From the NCBI GenBank assembly GCA_963721065.1, contig CAVRHO010000005.1, forward strand, positions 248,001-312,000: DNA of 64,000 nucleotides, written 5' to 3'. Source of the stretch: CAWBLP01 sp963721065 (GTDB lineage: Bacteria > Pseudomonadota > Alphaproteobacteria > Acetobacterales > Acetobacteraceae). A program made the position numbers and the translations under genes. The notes beneath the pieces were generated by a model. That model saw only the letters and a list, made by a program, of their open reading frames with translations. It searched no databases and had not been told where the DNA came from. The number at the start of each line of letters is the position of its first letter. Within the stretch, counting starts at the first letter, position 1. Shown here piece after piece: positions 53,404 through 63,901 of the stretch.

Positions 53404-54096
53404 ATGCAGGCAAAGGATGTAATGACGGTCAACGTCATTTCGGTCACCGAGACCACGCCTGTGCATGAAATCGTTGACCTGCTGCTGAAGCACCGGATCA
53501 GCGCGGTTCCGGTGGTGGACAGCGCGCAGCACGTCGTGGGCATCGTCAGCGAGGGCGACCTGCTGCGCACCGGGGACGCAACTCCCGCCGGCGCGCGCCG
53601 CCCCTGGTGGCTGGAGGCGGTCCAGTCCGGCCAGCCCGTGGCGCAGGACAAGGCGCATGGCCGCACCGCCGGCGCGGTGATGACGCGCCACGTCATGACG
53701 GTGGACGAAGACCGGCCGGTGAACGAAATCGCGCAACTGCTGGAGCGTCACCGCATCAAGCGCGTTCCGGTGCTGCGCGACGGCCGGCTCGCGGGCATCG
53801 TCAGCCGCGCCAACCTGCTGCACGGCCTGGCCAACATCATCGTCGATCGCCATGAGCCCGGCGCCGCCGCGGACCGGCACCTCCGCCAGGCGCTGGTGCA
53901 GAAGCTGCTGGAGCAGCACCAGCGCGACGGGGTGGTCATCAACGTGACCGTGAAGGACGGCAATGTGCGCCTCTGGGGCGCGGTCGAGAACGCCGGCGAG
54001 GCGGCGGCGGCCGAAGCCACGGCGAAGGCGGTGCCCGGCGTGAAGGCGGTGGAGAACAACCTGGGCCCGGGTCCGATGTCCGGCGTCCCGCTGTAG
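53404..54096 (+). CDS. CBS-domain pair plus BON domain protein
   Basis: 230-aa cytosolic protein. CBS1 about 1-58 (MQAKDVMTVNVISVTETTPVHEIVDLLLKHRISAVPVVD, VGIVSEGDLLR), CBS2 about 92-150 (VMTRHVMTVDEDRPVNEIAQLLERHRIKRVPVL, LAGIVSRANLL), BON about 158-225 (VVINVTVKDGNVRLWGAVENAGEAAAAEATAKAVPGVKAVENNL). CBS pairs bind adenosyl ligands (AMP/ATP/SAM); BON domains bind membranes or lipids. Such hybrids are typical members of FNR/FixK stress regulons with usp genes, consistent with the upstream box. Confidence 0.88.
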   Translation: MQAKDVMTVNVISVTETTPVHEIVDLLLKHRISAVPVVDSAQHVVGIVSEGDLLRTGDATPAGARRPWWLEAVQSGQPVAQDKAHGRTAGAVMTRHVMTVDEDRPVNEIAQLLERHRIKRVPVLRDGRLAGIVSRANLLHGLANIIVDRHEPGAAADRHLRQALVQKLLEQHQRDGVVINVTVKDGNVRLWGAVENAGEAAAAEATAKAVPGVKAVENNLGPGPMSGVPL

Positions 54097-54124
54097 GCGG
54101 CGTGTCGGCAGGGACGCTTGTGGC

Positions 54125-55144
54125 TCAGCCGGCGTCCAGCCGCTCCAGCAGGCGTTCCGCCCGGGCCCGCTTCGCCGCGTCCCGGTCACGCTGGATGATG
54201 CGCAGGATGGCGTCGCGCGCGGCGCGGTCCCCGCGTTCGGCCATGTCGAACGCCATGGCGTCGCGTTTCTCGTAATGGCTGCGGTCCAGCGGCACCACCT
54301 CCGGCGCCAGGTCCCGCCAGTAATACTGGTCGTCGGTGGACTCCCAGCCGGCATAGACCTCCTCCCAGGTGCCGCAGCCGGCATAGGGCACCATGTTGGT
54401 GTCGGCGATCGGCTGGCTCGCCGGCTGATAGCGGGCGTCGAACGACATGCGGATCTCGCGCGAGCGGTTGGGCAGCGCCTTGTGCACCGTCACGTCCTGG
54501 AAGATCAGCGCATCGCCGGCCCGGAAGCCGCCGGTGACCCAGGTGCCGGGGATCGGCACGGCGATGTCCATGCCGCCGGCGCCGGACCCCACCTTGGTGG
54601 GCAGGATACCGCCCCGGTGCGACCCGGCCGCCACCGCCAGCGCCCCCTTCTCCCGCGGGCAGTCGCCCAGCGGCATCCACAGCGCATAGCTGGTGGCGCC
54701 GCCGATATGCACCCGGTCCTGGTGCTCGCCGGTGGTGAAGTCGAAGGCGCCCGCCTGCGGGAAGATGTTGCGCTGCACGAACATCGGGTGCGCCAGCGCC
54801 GGCTCGCCGAAGATGCGGGTGAACAGGCCCAGCACGGCGGGGTGGGTGCGCAGCCGGTGCAGCGCCTCATCGCGCCACAGGGTGCGGAACACCTGCATGT
54901 AGCGCTCTTCCGGGTCCTTGCAGGCGGCGTCCTGGTTGGCGATGCCGGCCTCGACCGGGCTGTCCGGGTCCAGCCAGCCACCGGCCGCGGCCTGGCGCAA
55001 CAGGCGCCCGCGCACCGAGGCGATGGTGTCGGCCGGCAACAGGCCGCGGATGAACAGGTAGCCGTCACGCTGCAGCCGCTCCCGCAGTGCCGCGCCGTCG
55101 GCGATCAGGTCGGTCGAGTCGAGAAAGTCCGGATAGTCCGCCAT
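54125..55144 (-). CDS. Phytanoyl-CoA dioxygenase (PhyH) family protein
   Basis: Non-haem Fe(II)/2-oxoglutarate oxygenase, 339 aa. Seen: LQRDGYLFIRGLLPADTIASVRGRLL, metal motif TTGEHQDRVHIGG (H-x-D, about 142-144), distal His in FQDVTVHKALPNRS (about 223) and the 2-oxoglutarate-binding Arg just after it (NRSREIRMSFDARY). Long C-terminal helix tail rich in Arg. Convergent with the CBS-BON gene. Substrate unknown. Confidence 0.85.
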   Translation of the reverse strand: MADYPDFLDSTDLIADGAALRERLQRDGYLFIRGLLPADTIASVRGRLLRQAAAGGWLDPDSPVEAGIANQDAACKDPEERYMQVFRTLWRDEALHRLRTHPAVLGLFTRIFGEPALAHPMFVQRNIFPQAGAFDFTTGEHQDRVHIGGATSYALWMPLGDCPREKGALAVAAGSHRGGILPTKVGSGAGGMDIAVPIPGTWVTGGFRAGDALIFQDVTVHKALPNRSREIRMSFDARYQPASQPIADTNMVPYAGCGTWEEVYAGWESTDDQYYWRDLAPEVVPLDRSHYEKRDAMAFDMAERGDRAARDAILRIIQRDRDAAKRARAERLLERLDAG

Positions 55145-55743
55145 CGCCAGTGCCTCCCCCCTGCGTCGCGTGAACTATGCGAATGGGGGTTGGCGGCGTC
55201 AAAGCCGCACGCCATCCCAGGCCCGGCAGGCCCCGTGCCGCAGTGAGCGCTGTGCCATGAAGCCGCAGGTTCGGCGCTTTTGGTGCCGCGGGAGCGCTGT
55301 GCCGGAAAGTCCCGGGTTCGCCCCGCCCGTGACCGACCCCTGGGCCGCGCTGCCAGCGAATGCCTCCGAAATCCGGCGGCGAACCGCAGCGCCGCAAAGC
55401 ATTCAACACGGAGAAGAAGGAGGGCCACGGAGGGCCACGGAGCCGGTGATGAAACGACGGCCATCGCGCCGCCACCAACTCCGTGGCCCTCCGTGGCCCC
55501 CTACCTTCTCCTCCGTGTTGAATGCTTGCTAAAGCAACGGCGCGCCGCGCAGCCCCAAAGAAACGCACAGGCGATCCGGTCAACCGGTTCCGCAAAGCCG
55601 CAAGCCGCCCCCTGCCAGCCCTGGCACATCTCCCGGGGGCACATCTCCCGGGGGCACATCTCCCGGGGGGCACGTCTCCAGGGTGGTCGCCATCCCCCTG
55701 ATCGCGCTATGTTCCCCGCCCGCAACTCGATCAGGCGACCGAC
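55145..55743. other. Intergenic region holding a long inverted repeat
   Basis: Gap of 599 bp between the divergent PhyH gene and mutL. It includes the inverted repeat 55399-55525 (listed) and, near 55627-55672, CATCTCCCGGGGG repeated three times at 15 to 16-bp steps. No gene seen; the mutL promoter should lie near 55690. Confidence 0.6.
55399..55525. repeat. Long inverted repeat, 44/47-nt arms
   Basis: Left arm 55399-55442 (GCATTCAACACGGAGAAG...GGGCCACGGAG) pairs with right arm 55479-55525 (CTCCGTGGCCC...CCGTGTTGAATGC) almost perfectly, with one 3-nt indel. Each arm contains GGGCCACGGA twice in tandem. Spacer 36 nt. Confidence 0.9.
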
Positions 55744-57492
<1,749 letters not shown>

Positions 57493-57798
57493 GCTCTGCG
57501 CGGCGGCCGGGGTGCTTACGCATGACGAGAAAGAATTTTAACACAGAGACCACGAAGTAACGCACGGAGTTTCACAGAGATTGATTATTGGGCCGCGCGT
57601 GGCACGATTCTTTCTTTTCTACCTGTGGAACTCTGTGTGGAACTTCGCGGTCTCTGTGGTGAAATTTTGCTTGTCATGCGCAAGCACCCGTGCGTCGCAC
57701 CAGCACTCACACACCCGCAGCGCCCCCAAGGTGGCCCCGCCCCACCACACGCCCTATATCTGCCTCCAACACCTCGAACGCACCGGAGTACACACCTC
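57493..57798. other. Intergenic region holding an imperfect long inverted repeat
   Basis: Gap of 306 bp between mutL and the CobW-type gene, most of it occupied by the inverted repeat 57514-57685 (listed). No Zur-like operator was recognised. Confidence 0.55.
57514..57685. repeat. Imperfect long inverted repeat (ACAGAGACC type)
   Basis: Left arm 57514-57579 (GCTTACGCATGAC ... CACAGAGACCACGAAG ... TTCACAGAG) pairs with right arm 57621-57685 (ACCTGTGGAACTCTG ... CTTCGCGGTCTCTGTGG ... GTCATGCGCAAGC) at roughly three quarters of positions. AT-richer than the genome. ACAGAGACCACGAAG-like inverted repeats are scattered in many bacterial genomes. Confidence 0.85.
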
Positions 57799-58782
57799 AT
57801 GTCGGAAACCAAGACGGACGCACCCTCCCAGGTCCCGGTCACGGTGCTCACCGGCTATCTGGGCGCCGGCAAGACCACCCTCCTCAACCGCATCCTCAGC
57901 GAGCAGCACGGCCGCAAATACGCCGTGGTGATCAACGAGTTCGGTGAACTCGGGGTGGACAACGACCTCGTCGTGGACACCGACGAGGAAGTGTTCGAAA
58001 TGAACAACGGCTGCATCTGCTGCACCGTGCGCGGCGACCTGATCCGCATCGTCGGCGGGCTGATGAAGCGGCGCGACAAGTTCGACGGCATCATCATCGA
58101 GACCACCGGCCTGGCCAACCCCGCCCCGGTGGCGCAGACCTTCTTCGTCGATGAGGGCGTGCGCGCCAAGGCCCGGCTGGACGCCGTGGTCACCGTGGTG
58201 GACGCCAAGCACCTGCCCGCCCGCCTCGAAGACAGCCATGAGGCCGAGGACCAGATCGCCTTCGCCGACGTCATCATCCTGAACAAGACCGACCTGGTCA
58301 CCCCGGAGGAGTTGGAGGACGTCGAGCGCCGCATCCGCGCGATCAACAAGTTCGCCACCATCCACCGCACCCAGCGCGCCGCCCTGCCGATCGAGCAGGT
58401 GCTGGACCGCGGCGCCTTCGACCTGAACCGCGTGCTGAGCTTCGCGCCCGACTTCCTCGACGACGACGAGCATGAGCACAACGACGACGTCAGCTCGATG
58501 AGCTTCGAGGTGCAGAAGCCGATCGACCCGGAGAAGTTCAACGCCTGGATCGGCCTGCTGCTGCAGGACAAGGGCCAGGACCTGCTGCGCACCAAGGGCA
58601 TCCTGGCCTACGCCAACGACGACCGCCGCTTCGCCTTCCAGGCGGTGCACATGATGGCCGACGGCGACTTCATCGGCCCGTGGAAGGACGGCGAGCCGCG
58701 CGTCAGCCGCATCGTGTTCATCGGCCGCAACCTGAACCGCCCGCAACTGCGCCGCGGCTTCGAGTCCTGCCAGGTGGCGTAG
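57799..58782 (+). CDS. CobW/ZNG1-type G3E GTPase (metal chaperone)
   Basis: COG0523 GTPase, 327 aa, thought to deliver zinc or another metal to target proteins. Seen: Walker A TVLTGYLGAGKTTLLNRIL (about 15-33), metal motif MNNGCICCTVRGDL (C-x-CC, about 71-84), Walker B/G3 IIETTGLANPAPV, G4 ILNKTDLV, a His/Asp-rich stretch DDDEHEHNDD (about 225-234) and the CobW C-terminal domain (VQKPIDPEKFNAWIGLLLQDKG ... FIGRNLNRPQLRRGFESC). Upstream Met in the frame is rejected because the extra residues are non-family. Precedes VOC and WD40 genes on the same strand. Confidence 0.9.
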   Translation: MSETKTDAPSQVPVTVLTGYLGAGKTTLLNRILSEQHGRKYAVVINEFGELGVDNDLVVDTDEEVFEMNNGCICCTVRGDLIRIVGGLMKRRDKFDGIIIETTGLANPAPVAQTFFVDEGVRAKARLDAVVTVVDAKHLPARLEDSHEAEDQIAFADVIILNKTDLVTPEELEDVERRIRAINKFATIHRTQRAALPIEQVLDRGAFDLNRVLSFAPDFLDDDEHEHNDDVSSMSFEVQKPIDPEKFNAWIGLLLQDKGQDLLRTKGILAYANDDRRFAFQAVHMMADGDFIGPWKDGEPRVSRIVFIGRNLNRPQLRRGFESCQVA

Positions 58783-58840
58783 GCCACCCGGCAGGCCTGC
58801 CGTTCCGCGCCACGGCCCGGCCACTCTGGAGGAGGCCAGC

Positions 58841-59257
58841 ATGCACGTTCAGCCATACCTGTTCTTCGACGGGCGCTGCGAGGAAGCCATCGCCTTCTAC
58901 CGCACCGCGCTCGGCGCCGAGGTGGAGATGCTGATGCGCTTCAAGGACAGCCCGGAGCCTCCGCCGGAGGGCATGCTGCCGCCCGGCAGCGCGGACAAGG
59001 TGATGCATGCGGCGCTGAAGATCGGCGACACCACGGTGATGGCGTCCGATGGACGCTGTGGCGGGGCGCCGAGCTTCCAGGGGGTCTCGCTGACGCTGGA
59101 TGCTGCGGACGATGCGCAGGCCAGGCAGTTGTTCGACGCACTGAGCGATGGCGGCCAGGTGCAGATGCCGCTGACCAACACGTTCTTCGCCTCCAGCTTC
59201 GGCATGGTCGCCGACCGTTTCGGCGTCTCCTGGATGATCATCAAATCGCTGGCCTAG
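58841..59257 (+). CDS. VOC family protein, PhnB/YjdN-like
   Basis: 138-aa glyoxalase-fold protein. Seen: QPYLFFDGRCEEAIAFYRTALGAEVEMLMRFKDSPE (typical PhnB start), SADKVMHAALKIGDTTVMASDG, GVSLTLDAADDAQARQLFDALSDGGQVQMPLTNTFFASSFGMVADRFGVSWMI. These proteins often lack full metal ligands and their function is unknown. Strong GGAGGAGG-like Shine-Dalgarno. 58 nt after the GTPase. Confidence 0.88.
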   Translation: MHVQPYLFFDGRCEEAIAFYRTALGAEVEMLMRFKDSPEPPPEGMLPPGSADKVMHAALKIGDTTVMASDGRCGGAPSFQGVSLTLDAADDAQARQLFDALSDGGQVQMPLTNTFFASSFGMVADRFGVSWMIIKSLA

Positions 59258-59724
59258 TGTTGTTCCGCGGATCGCTTTCTCCAGCCCGGCGTACACCATC
59301 GTGGCGGACGCAGGCCCGCCGCTTGCGACTTCACCGTGTGGAACGCGTCGGGGCGCCGAACTCGCCGGAGCGTCGAACTCGCCGGAGCGTCGAATTCCGT
59401 GCGGGATGGTGCCGTTGGTCGTAACGGCCGTGCGCCCGCCACGACGTGGCACGATGCGCCGACGGTTGCCGGCGTCCGTGTCCGTGACCACGTCTGTCCG
59501 TGTCCGTGTCGCGAAGCCGGATTGAATGACTGCCCCGGCAGCCGGCAAGCCGCACTTCCGTCATGCCGAAGCCATGGCGCCCAGCCTGAAGCCGATATGC
59601 GCTCCGGCGCGCCAGCCTGCGTGCCGTGCGGCGAACATGGAGATGGCAGGCCCGCGCCGGCCGTGACGCCGTTCGTCCTGTCGGTGACCGCCCTCCATCG
59701 CCCCCATCAAACCGGACCGTTTGC
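59258..59724. other. Intergenic region with short direct repeats
   Basis: Gap of 467 bp. GAACTCGCCGGAGCGTC recurs at about 59349 and 59366 (two adjacent copies), and GTCCGTGTCCGTG recurs at about 59478 and 59498. No gene or hairpin seen. Confidence 0.5.
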
Positions 59725-60780
59725 ATGAGCCAGACCGAAACACCTCGCTTCCTGCTGGAAACCTCGCGCGGCACGCAGCACGCGCTGGGCGCCTTCGTGG
59801 TCGCGGTGCGCTTCTCCCGCGACAACCGCCACGTCGCCTTCGCCCTGGGCGACGGCTCGGTACAACTGGTCGCGCTGGCCGACCGCGGCGACTGGCGGCC
59901 CATCACCGTGCATGACGGCGCGGCGCTGGCCCTGGCGTCGGATACCACCCCCAACGGCTTCGTCTCCGGCGGGGACGACGGCGCGCTCCGCCGCATCGCC
60001 GCCGACGGCACCGTCAGTGACGTCGCGTCCTTCGGCATGAAATGGGTGGAGCAGGTGGCGAGCTTCGCCGACCCCAAGGGCAAGGCCAGCCTGTTCGCCT
60101 GCGCGGTCGGCAAGACCGTGCACCTGTTCAACGCGGCCGGGGAAAAGCTGAAGGAACTGACGCACCCGTCCTCGGTCACCGGGCTTGTGTTCGATGCCAA
60201 GGGCAAGCGGATCGGTGCGTCGCACTACAACGGCGCCTCGCTGTGGTTCGTCACCGCCAAGACCGACAGCCCGCGCAAGCTGGAATGGAAGGGCAGCCAC
60301 ACCGCCATCGCCATCCATCCCGACGGCGACGCGGTGGTGACGGCGATGCAGGAGAACGCGCTGCATGGCTGGCGCCTGTCGGACGGGCAGCACATGCGCA
60401 TGAGCGGCTATCCGTCGAAGACCGCGACCCTGTCGTTCAGCCGCAACGGCAAGTGGCTGGCCACCAGCGGCGCGGATGCCATGGTGCTGTGGCCGTTCTT
60501 CGGCGGCGGGCCGATGGGCAAGGCGCCGGTCGAACTGGCCGGCGGTGACGGCGTCCTGTGCCAGGCGGTGGCGTGCAGCCCGCGTGACGACATCGTCGCC
60601 GGCGGATTCGCCGATGGGCTGGTCGTGGTGTGCGAAATCGACTCCTCGCGCGTGCTGCCGGTGGCCCCGCCCGGGCAGGGGCCGGTGTCCGCGCTGGCCT
60701 GGAGCCCGGACGGCTCCCAACTGGCGTTCGGCACCGAGACCGGCTTCGCGGCGATCATCGACATGTCGAAACGGCAGTAG
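59725..60780 (+). CDS. WD40 repeat protein
   Basis: 351-aa beta-propeller with about seven degenerate WD40 blades: FVVAVRFSRDNRHVAFALGDGSVQLVAL, VTGLVFDAKGKRIGASHYNGASLWFV, HTAIAIHPDGDAVVTAMQENALHGWRL, TATLSFSRNGKWLATSGADAMVLWPF, VSALAWSPDGSQLAFGTETGFAAIIDM. No signal peptide, so a cytosolic scaffold. Close to a CobW-type GTPase on the same strand, an arrangement that suggests a shared metal-homeostasis role; inference. Start ATG 59725. Confidence 0.85.
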   Translation: MSQTETPRFLLETSRGTQHALGAFVVAVRFSRDNRHVAFALGDGSVQLVALADRGDWRPITVHDGAALALASDTTPNGFVSGGDDGALRRIAADGTVSDVASFGMKWVEQVASFADPKGKASLFACAVGKTVHLFNAAGEKLKELTHPSSVTGLVFDAKGKRIGASHYNGASLWFVTAKTDSPRKLEWKGSHTAIAIHPDGDAVVTAMQENALHGWRLSDGQHMRMSGYPSKTATLSFSRNGKWLATSGADAMVLWPFFGGGPMGKAPVELAGGDGVLCQAVACSPRDDIVAGGFADGLVVVCEIDSSRVLPVAPPGQGPVSALAWSPDGSQLAFGTETGFAAIIDMSKRQ

Positions 60781-60793
60781 CGCCGGGCCGGGC

Positions 60794-60982
60794 ATGTTCG
60801 GGCCGGTCACCACCGAGGACCTGCACGCCGCGCGCATCATGACCGGCGCGGCGATGGTGCTGTGGCTGAGCATCGGCTACGTGCCCGGCCTGAAGCGCCA
60901 CGCCACGCGGGTGCGCGGTGCCGTGCTGGTGCTGTACCTGGTGGGCTGCGCCGCGGTGTTCGCGCGGGCGATGCTGCGGTAG
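60794..60982 (+). CDS. Small two-TM membrane protein
   Basis: 62 aa: MFGPVTTEDLHAARIMTGAAMVLWLSIGYV, a basic loop PGLKRHATRVR and a second helix GAVLVLYLVGCAAVFARAML. Starts 13 nt after the WD40 stop with GGGCCGGG-like purines ahead; probably co-transcribed. No family recognised. Ends just before a hexanucleotide repeat. Confidence 0.6.
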   Translation: MFGPVTTEDLHAARIMTGAAMVLWLSIGYVPGLKRHATRVRGAVLVLYLVGCAAVFARAMLR

Positions 60983-60996
60983 GCCAGCAGCGGCGC

Positions 60997-61104
60997 CATC
61001 GGCATCGGCATCGGCATCGGCATCGGCATCGGCATCGGCATCGGCATCGGCATCGGCATCGGCATCGGCATCGGCATCGGCATCGGCATCGGCATCGGCA
61101 TCGG
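60997..61104. repeat. Hexanucleotide microsatellite (CATCGG)18
   Basis: Eighteen perfect tandem copies of CATCGG over 108 bp, followed by CATGAG. On the minus strand each unit contains ATG. Lies 15 nt past the stop of the small membrane protein gene. Confidence 0.97.
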
Positions 61105-61130
61105 CATGAGAGGCTGCACGCGCACGATGT

Positions 61131-61236
61131 AAATACCAGCCCGCGTATCGTTTGACCGCTGGTCGGCAACTCACCGTCATGGTCGGCGAAGGCCGGCCAT
61201 CCACGCCTTTCCTGCGATGCGCGCGGCAAAGCCGTC
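61131..61236 (+). repeat. Dispersed repeat: 70-bp unit plus two-hairpin element
   Basis: 61131-61200 is the forward copy of the repeat found inverted at 34061-34130. It ends in the palindrome ATGGTCGGC-gaag-GCCGGCCAT (61179-61200), then a second, looser stem GCCATCCACGCCTTT with AAAGCCGTCGGTGGC (to about 61243). Confidence 0.8.
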
Positions 61237-62599
61237 GGTGGCGGGCCTGCGTCCCACAGGCGTCAGACCTGGCTGCGCAGCGTTCGAATCGTCCGGCTCA
61301 TGCAGGAACTGGACAACGGCGCCACCCCGGGGCTTGCGTGGACACGATCTTATCTTGCAGCCATGGAATGATGATTTGGATCCGCACAAGGCCGCACGTC
61401 GCGTCGGGATTGCCACCTTCGTCGGCGGGCTGGGCGGGGGCCTCGCGTTCCCCATCCTGCCCGCCCTGGGGATGCAACTCGGCATCGCCAGCTTCCTGAT
61501 CGGCATCATCCTCTCGGCGAACCGCATTTCCCGCCTCGGCTTCGACCATACCGCCGGCGTGCTCGTGGACCGCCTGGGCGGGCGGCGGCCCATGAGCTGG
61601 GGACTCTGCCTCGAGGCGCTGGGGATCCTGGGATACAGCGCCGCGCTGCATTTCGGTCATCCCGTCATCTGGTTCCTGGCCGGGCGCATCGTCTTCGGCA
61701 TCGGGTCCGCCCTGCTGATCGTCGGCGCCCAGGCCACCGTCCTGGGCCTGTCCAGCCGACAGAACCGGGGGCGCCTGACGGCCACCGTCCGCATGGCGCT
61801 CAGCATGGGAATGCCCGGCGGGCTGGTACTCGGCGGAGTCATCTCGGACGCAGCGTCCGACGATGCCGCCTTCCTCGTTGCGGCCGGACTGACCCTGGCC
61901 GGTGCCGCCGTCGCCTGGTGGCTGGCGCCCGACGTGCGCCCGTCCCACCCCGGGCCGCGTGCGGAGACGACGATCGGCATGCGGGAGCGGCTCAAGGCGC
62001 TGCTGGCCCTGCCGAACATCTCGATCCTGGCCGCGGCGTGGAGCTTCAACGCCCTGATCTTCCTGTGCGTGCAGGGCGCGCTGCTCGCGACCCTGGTGGT
62101 GCTGGTCGGCCGGCGTGACGTGCATCTGTTCGGCATGAGCGACCAGGGCACCTCGGGCCTGATCATGGCTGTCCTGATGGCCTGCTCCACCATCATGGCA
62201 TTCGCGCTCGGCCGCAGCATCGACCGCTTGCCCCGTCGCGCCGTCCTGGTGCTCCCCTCTCTGGTGGCGCTGGCCGCCGGCTTCGCGGTCCTGGCCTTTG
62301 CCCACGGTCTGGGTGGGATCCTGGTCGGAACGATTCTGATAGGCAGCTCGTTCAACGGCGTCACCCTGCCCATGCTGGCCCTGCTCGGCGATGTCACGCG
62401 GCAAAGCCACTACGGGCGCGCGGTCGGGGTTTATCAGATCTTCGGCGACATCGGCGGCAGCCTCGGCCCGGTCGCGGGGCTGGAAGCCGGGGTTCGCTTC
62501 GGATTGCAGCCCACCTACCTCGGCATCGGTGGCCTCCTCGCACTGAGTTGCCTGATCGCAATCGCCGTATCCCGCGCCGAACGCAGGCGGAAAGGTTAG
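61217..62599 (+). CDS. MFS transporter
   Basis: Twelve-TM major facilitator. The open frame gives 460 aa, but about the first 50 are non-family; TTG 61376 just before DPHKAARRVGIATFVGGLGG is the more likely start since there is no in-frame ATG near it. Seen: TM1 VGIATFVGGLGGGLAFPILPALG, motif A-like FDHTAGVLVDRLGGRRPMSWG, AGRIVFGIGSALLIVGAQATVLGLSSRQNRGRLTATV, central loop, then SIDRLPRRAVLVLPSLVALAAG and GIYQIFGDIGGSLGPVAGLEAG-like VYQIFGDIGGSLGPV. Substrate unknown. Confidence 0.82.
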   Translation: MRAAKPSVAGLRPTGVRPGCAAFESSGSCRNWTTAPPRGLRGHDLILQPWNDDLDPHKAARRVGIATFVGGLGGGLAFPILPALGMQLGIASFLIGIILSANRISRLGFDHTAGVLVDRLGGRRPMSWGLCLEALGILGYSAALHFGHPVIWFLAGRIVFGIGSALLIVGAQATVLGLSSRQNRGRLTATVRMALSMGMPGGLVLGGVISDAASDDAAFLVAAGLTLAGAAVAWWLAPDVRPSHPGPRAETTIGMRERLKALLALPNISILAAAWSFNALIFLCVQGALLATLVVLVGRRDVHLFGMSDQGTSGLIMAVLMACSTIMAFALGRSIDRLPRRAVLVLPSLVALAAGFAVLAFAHGLGGILVGTILIGSSFNGVTLPMLALLGDVTRQSHYGRAVGVYQIFGDIGGSLGPVAGLEAGVRFGLQPTYLGIGGLLALSCLIAIAVSRAERRRKG

Positions 62600-62901
62600 G
62601 TCACCCAACACCGGCCTGCGTCGGGCGTGACACTCGGACAGGCATTCACCCTGACGAGCATTCACCGTCACGGCCGACGGAGTCCTGCCCTCCATGATCG
62701 TCCCTGTTGCCGTCGGCGACGTCTTGCCTGGTGGGCGTACGCCCCCCAACGCACCGTTGGTGCGGCGGCAGGGAGTCGGCGCGTACCCCCCCGGTAAAAC
62801 CGCAGGTGGCGAAGGTGCGTCGCAACGAAGCTCGATCATGGCGCGGCGTCGTGCACCCGTCGCGGCTTTCCTTGGCCTGCGGGGCAGGGCATGCTGAACC
62901 C
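62600..62901. other. Intergenic region, no feature recognised
   Basis: Gap of 302 bp between the MFS stop and the isomerase start. Short frames only; the longer upstream frame of the isomerase gene is non-family. No terminator seen. Confidence 0.4.
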
Positions 62902-63522
62902 ATGTCGAAGTCGCGCGAGATCACCGTCTACAGCGATTACAAGAGTCCCTATGCCTACCTGGCGAAGGACCTCGTCTATGCCTTGGAACGCGATACCGGC
63001 GTTCGCGTGCAGTGGCTGCCGTATGTGCTGGACATCCCCAGTTACCTGGGATCGGCACGCGTGGATGGCAGCGGCGCCGTGCTGGAAGAGAGCCGTAACG
63101 CGCATCAGTGGCGACGCGTGCGCTACAGCTACATGGATTGCCGGCGGGAAGCCCGCAAGCGCGGGCTGGTGATCCGCGGCACGCAGAAGATCTGGGATTC
63201 GCGACTGGCCGCCGCGGGCATGCTGTATGCGCAACAGGCCGGCGATGCGGTGTTTCGCCGCTATCATGACCTGGTGTTCGAGCGGTTCTGGCGGCGGGAG
63301 CTGGATATCGAGGACGTCGCGGTGCTGACGGCGGCGCTGGCCGAAGCCGGCGCGGATGCGCGCGGGTTCGCCGGCTACACCGAAACCGGCTGCGCCATGG
63401 TGGCGGAGATCAGTCGCGCGGCCGAGGCGCAGGGCGTATTCGGCGTGCCCAGCTTCCTGCTGGACGGCGAGTTGTTCTGGGGCCGCGAGCATCTGCCGGA
63501 GTTGCACGAGCGTCTGGCGTGA
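62902..63522 (+). CDS. DsbA-family isomerase (HCCA isomerase / kappa-GST-like)
   Basis: 206-aa thioredoxin-fold protein of the 2-hydroxychromene-2-carboxylate isomerase group. Seen: EITVYSDYKSPYAYLAKDL, where Ser in KSPY replaces the CxxC of DsbA, VQWLPYVLDIPSYLG, and the cis-Pro region GVFGVPSFLLDGELFWGREHLPEL. HCCA isomerases act with glutathione in naphthalene breakdown, but most genomic members have unknown substrates. ATG 62902. Cytosolic. Confidence 0.85.
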   Translation: MSKSREITVYSDYKSPYAYLAKDLVYALERDTGVRVQWLPYVLDIPSYLGSARVDGSGAVLEESRNAHQWRRVRYSYMDCRREARKRGLVIRGTQKIWDSRLAAAGMLYAQQAGDAVFRRYHDLVFERFWRRELDIEDVAVLTAALAEAGADARGFAGYTETGCAMVAEISRAAEAQGVFGVPSFLLDGELFWGREHLPELHERLA

Positions 63523-63901
63523 ACCACGGCAGCGCGCGGCAGGTTGCCGCGTAGCCCACATTGATCGGCGATGGACGCCGCGAGTTGCACCGGCGTGGAC
63601 GACGTGCGCGCCGCCCGCGTCGCGGCTGACACACGATCCGCCCCCCAACATCACGGCAGATCCGCCCCCCAACGTCATGGCCCGCGCAGGCGGGCCATCC
63701 ACGGCTTTTCGTAGCCGCCATCAACAAAGCCGTGGGCAGCGGGCCATCGCCCACCACGACGCCGTGCGGTCTGCCGGCGGACGTTTCATCATGACCGAAA
63801 CAGGTCTGGCTGACACGCCCCGCCGCTGCCCCTGACGCCGAGCGGAAGCGCGTCGGCGTTCAGGAAGGCGTCAGCCTGAACGCCGCCACGCCGGCCGGCG
63901 G
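63523..63901. other. Intergenic region with a two-hairpin element
   Basis: Convergent gap of 379 bp. Contains the two-hairpin element at 63675-63742, and an imperfect dyad near 63833-63864 (CTGACGCCGA / TCGGCGTTCAG) that could end transcripts from either side. No gene seen. Confidence 0.6.
63675..63742 (+). repeat. Two-hairpin dispersed element
   Basis: Hairpin 1 at 63677-63698 is identical to 33999-34020 (ATGGCCCGC-gcag-GCGGGCCAT). Hairpin 2 pairs CCACGGCTTTT with CAAAGCCGTGG; the inner stem bases differ from the 33997 and 33843 copies but remain paired. Confidence 0.75.

Noticed and set aside
60862..61155. Frames encoding HRHRHR..., GIGIGI... or MPMPMP... repeats
   Set aside because: All three derive from the CATCGG microsatellite; no flanking conserved sequence and no Shine-Dalgarno.
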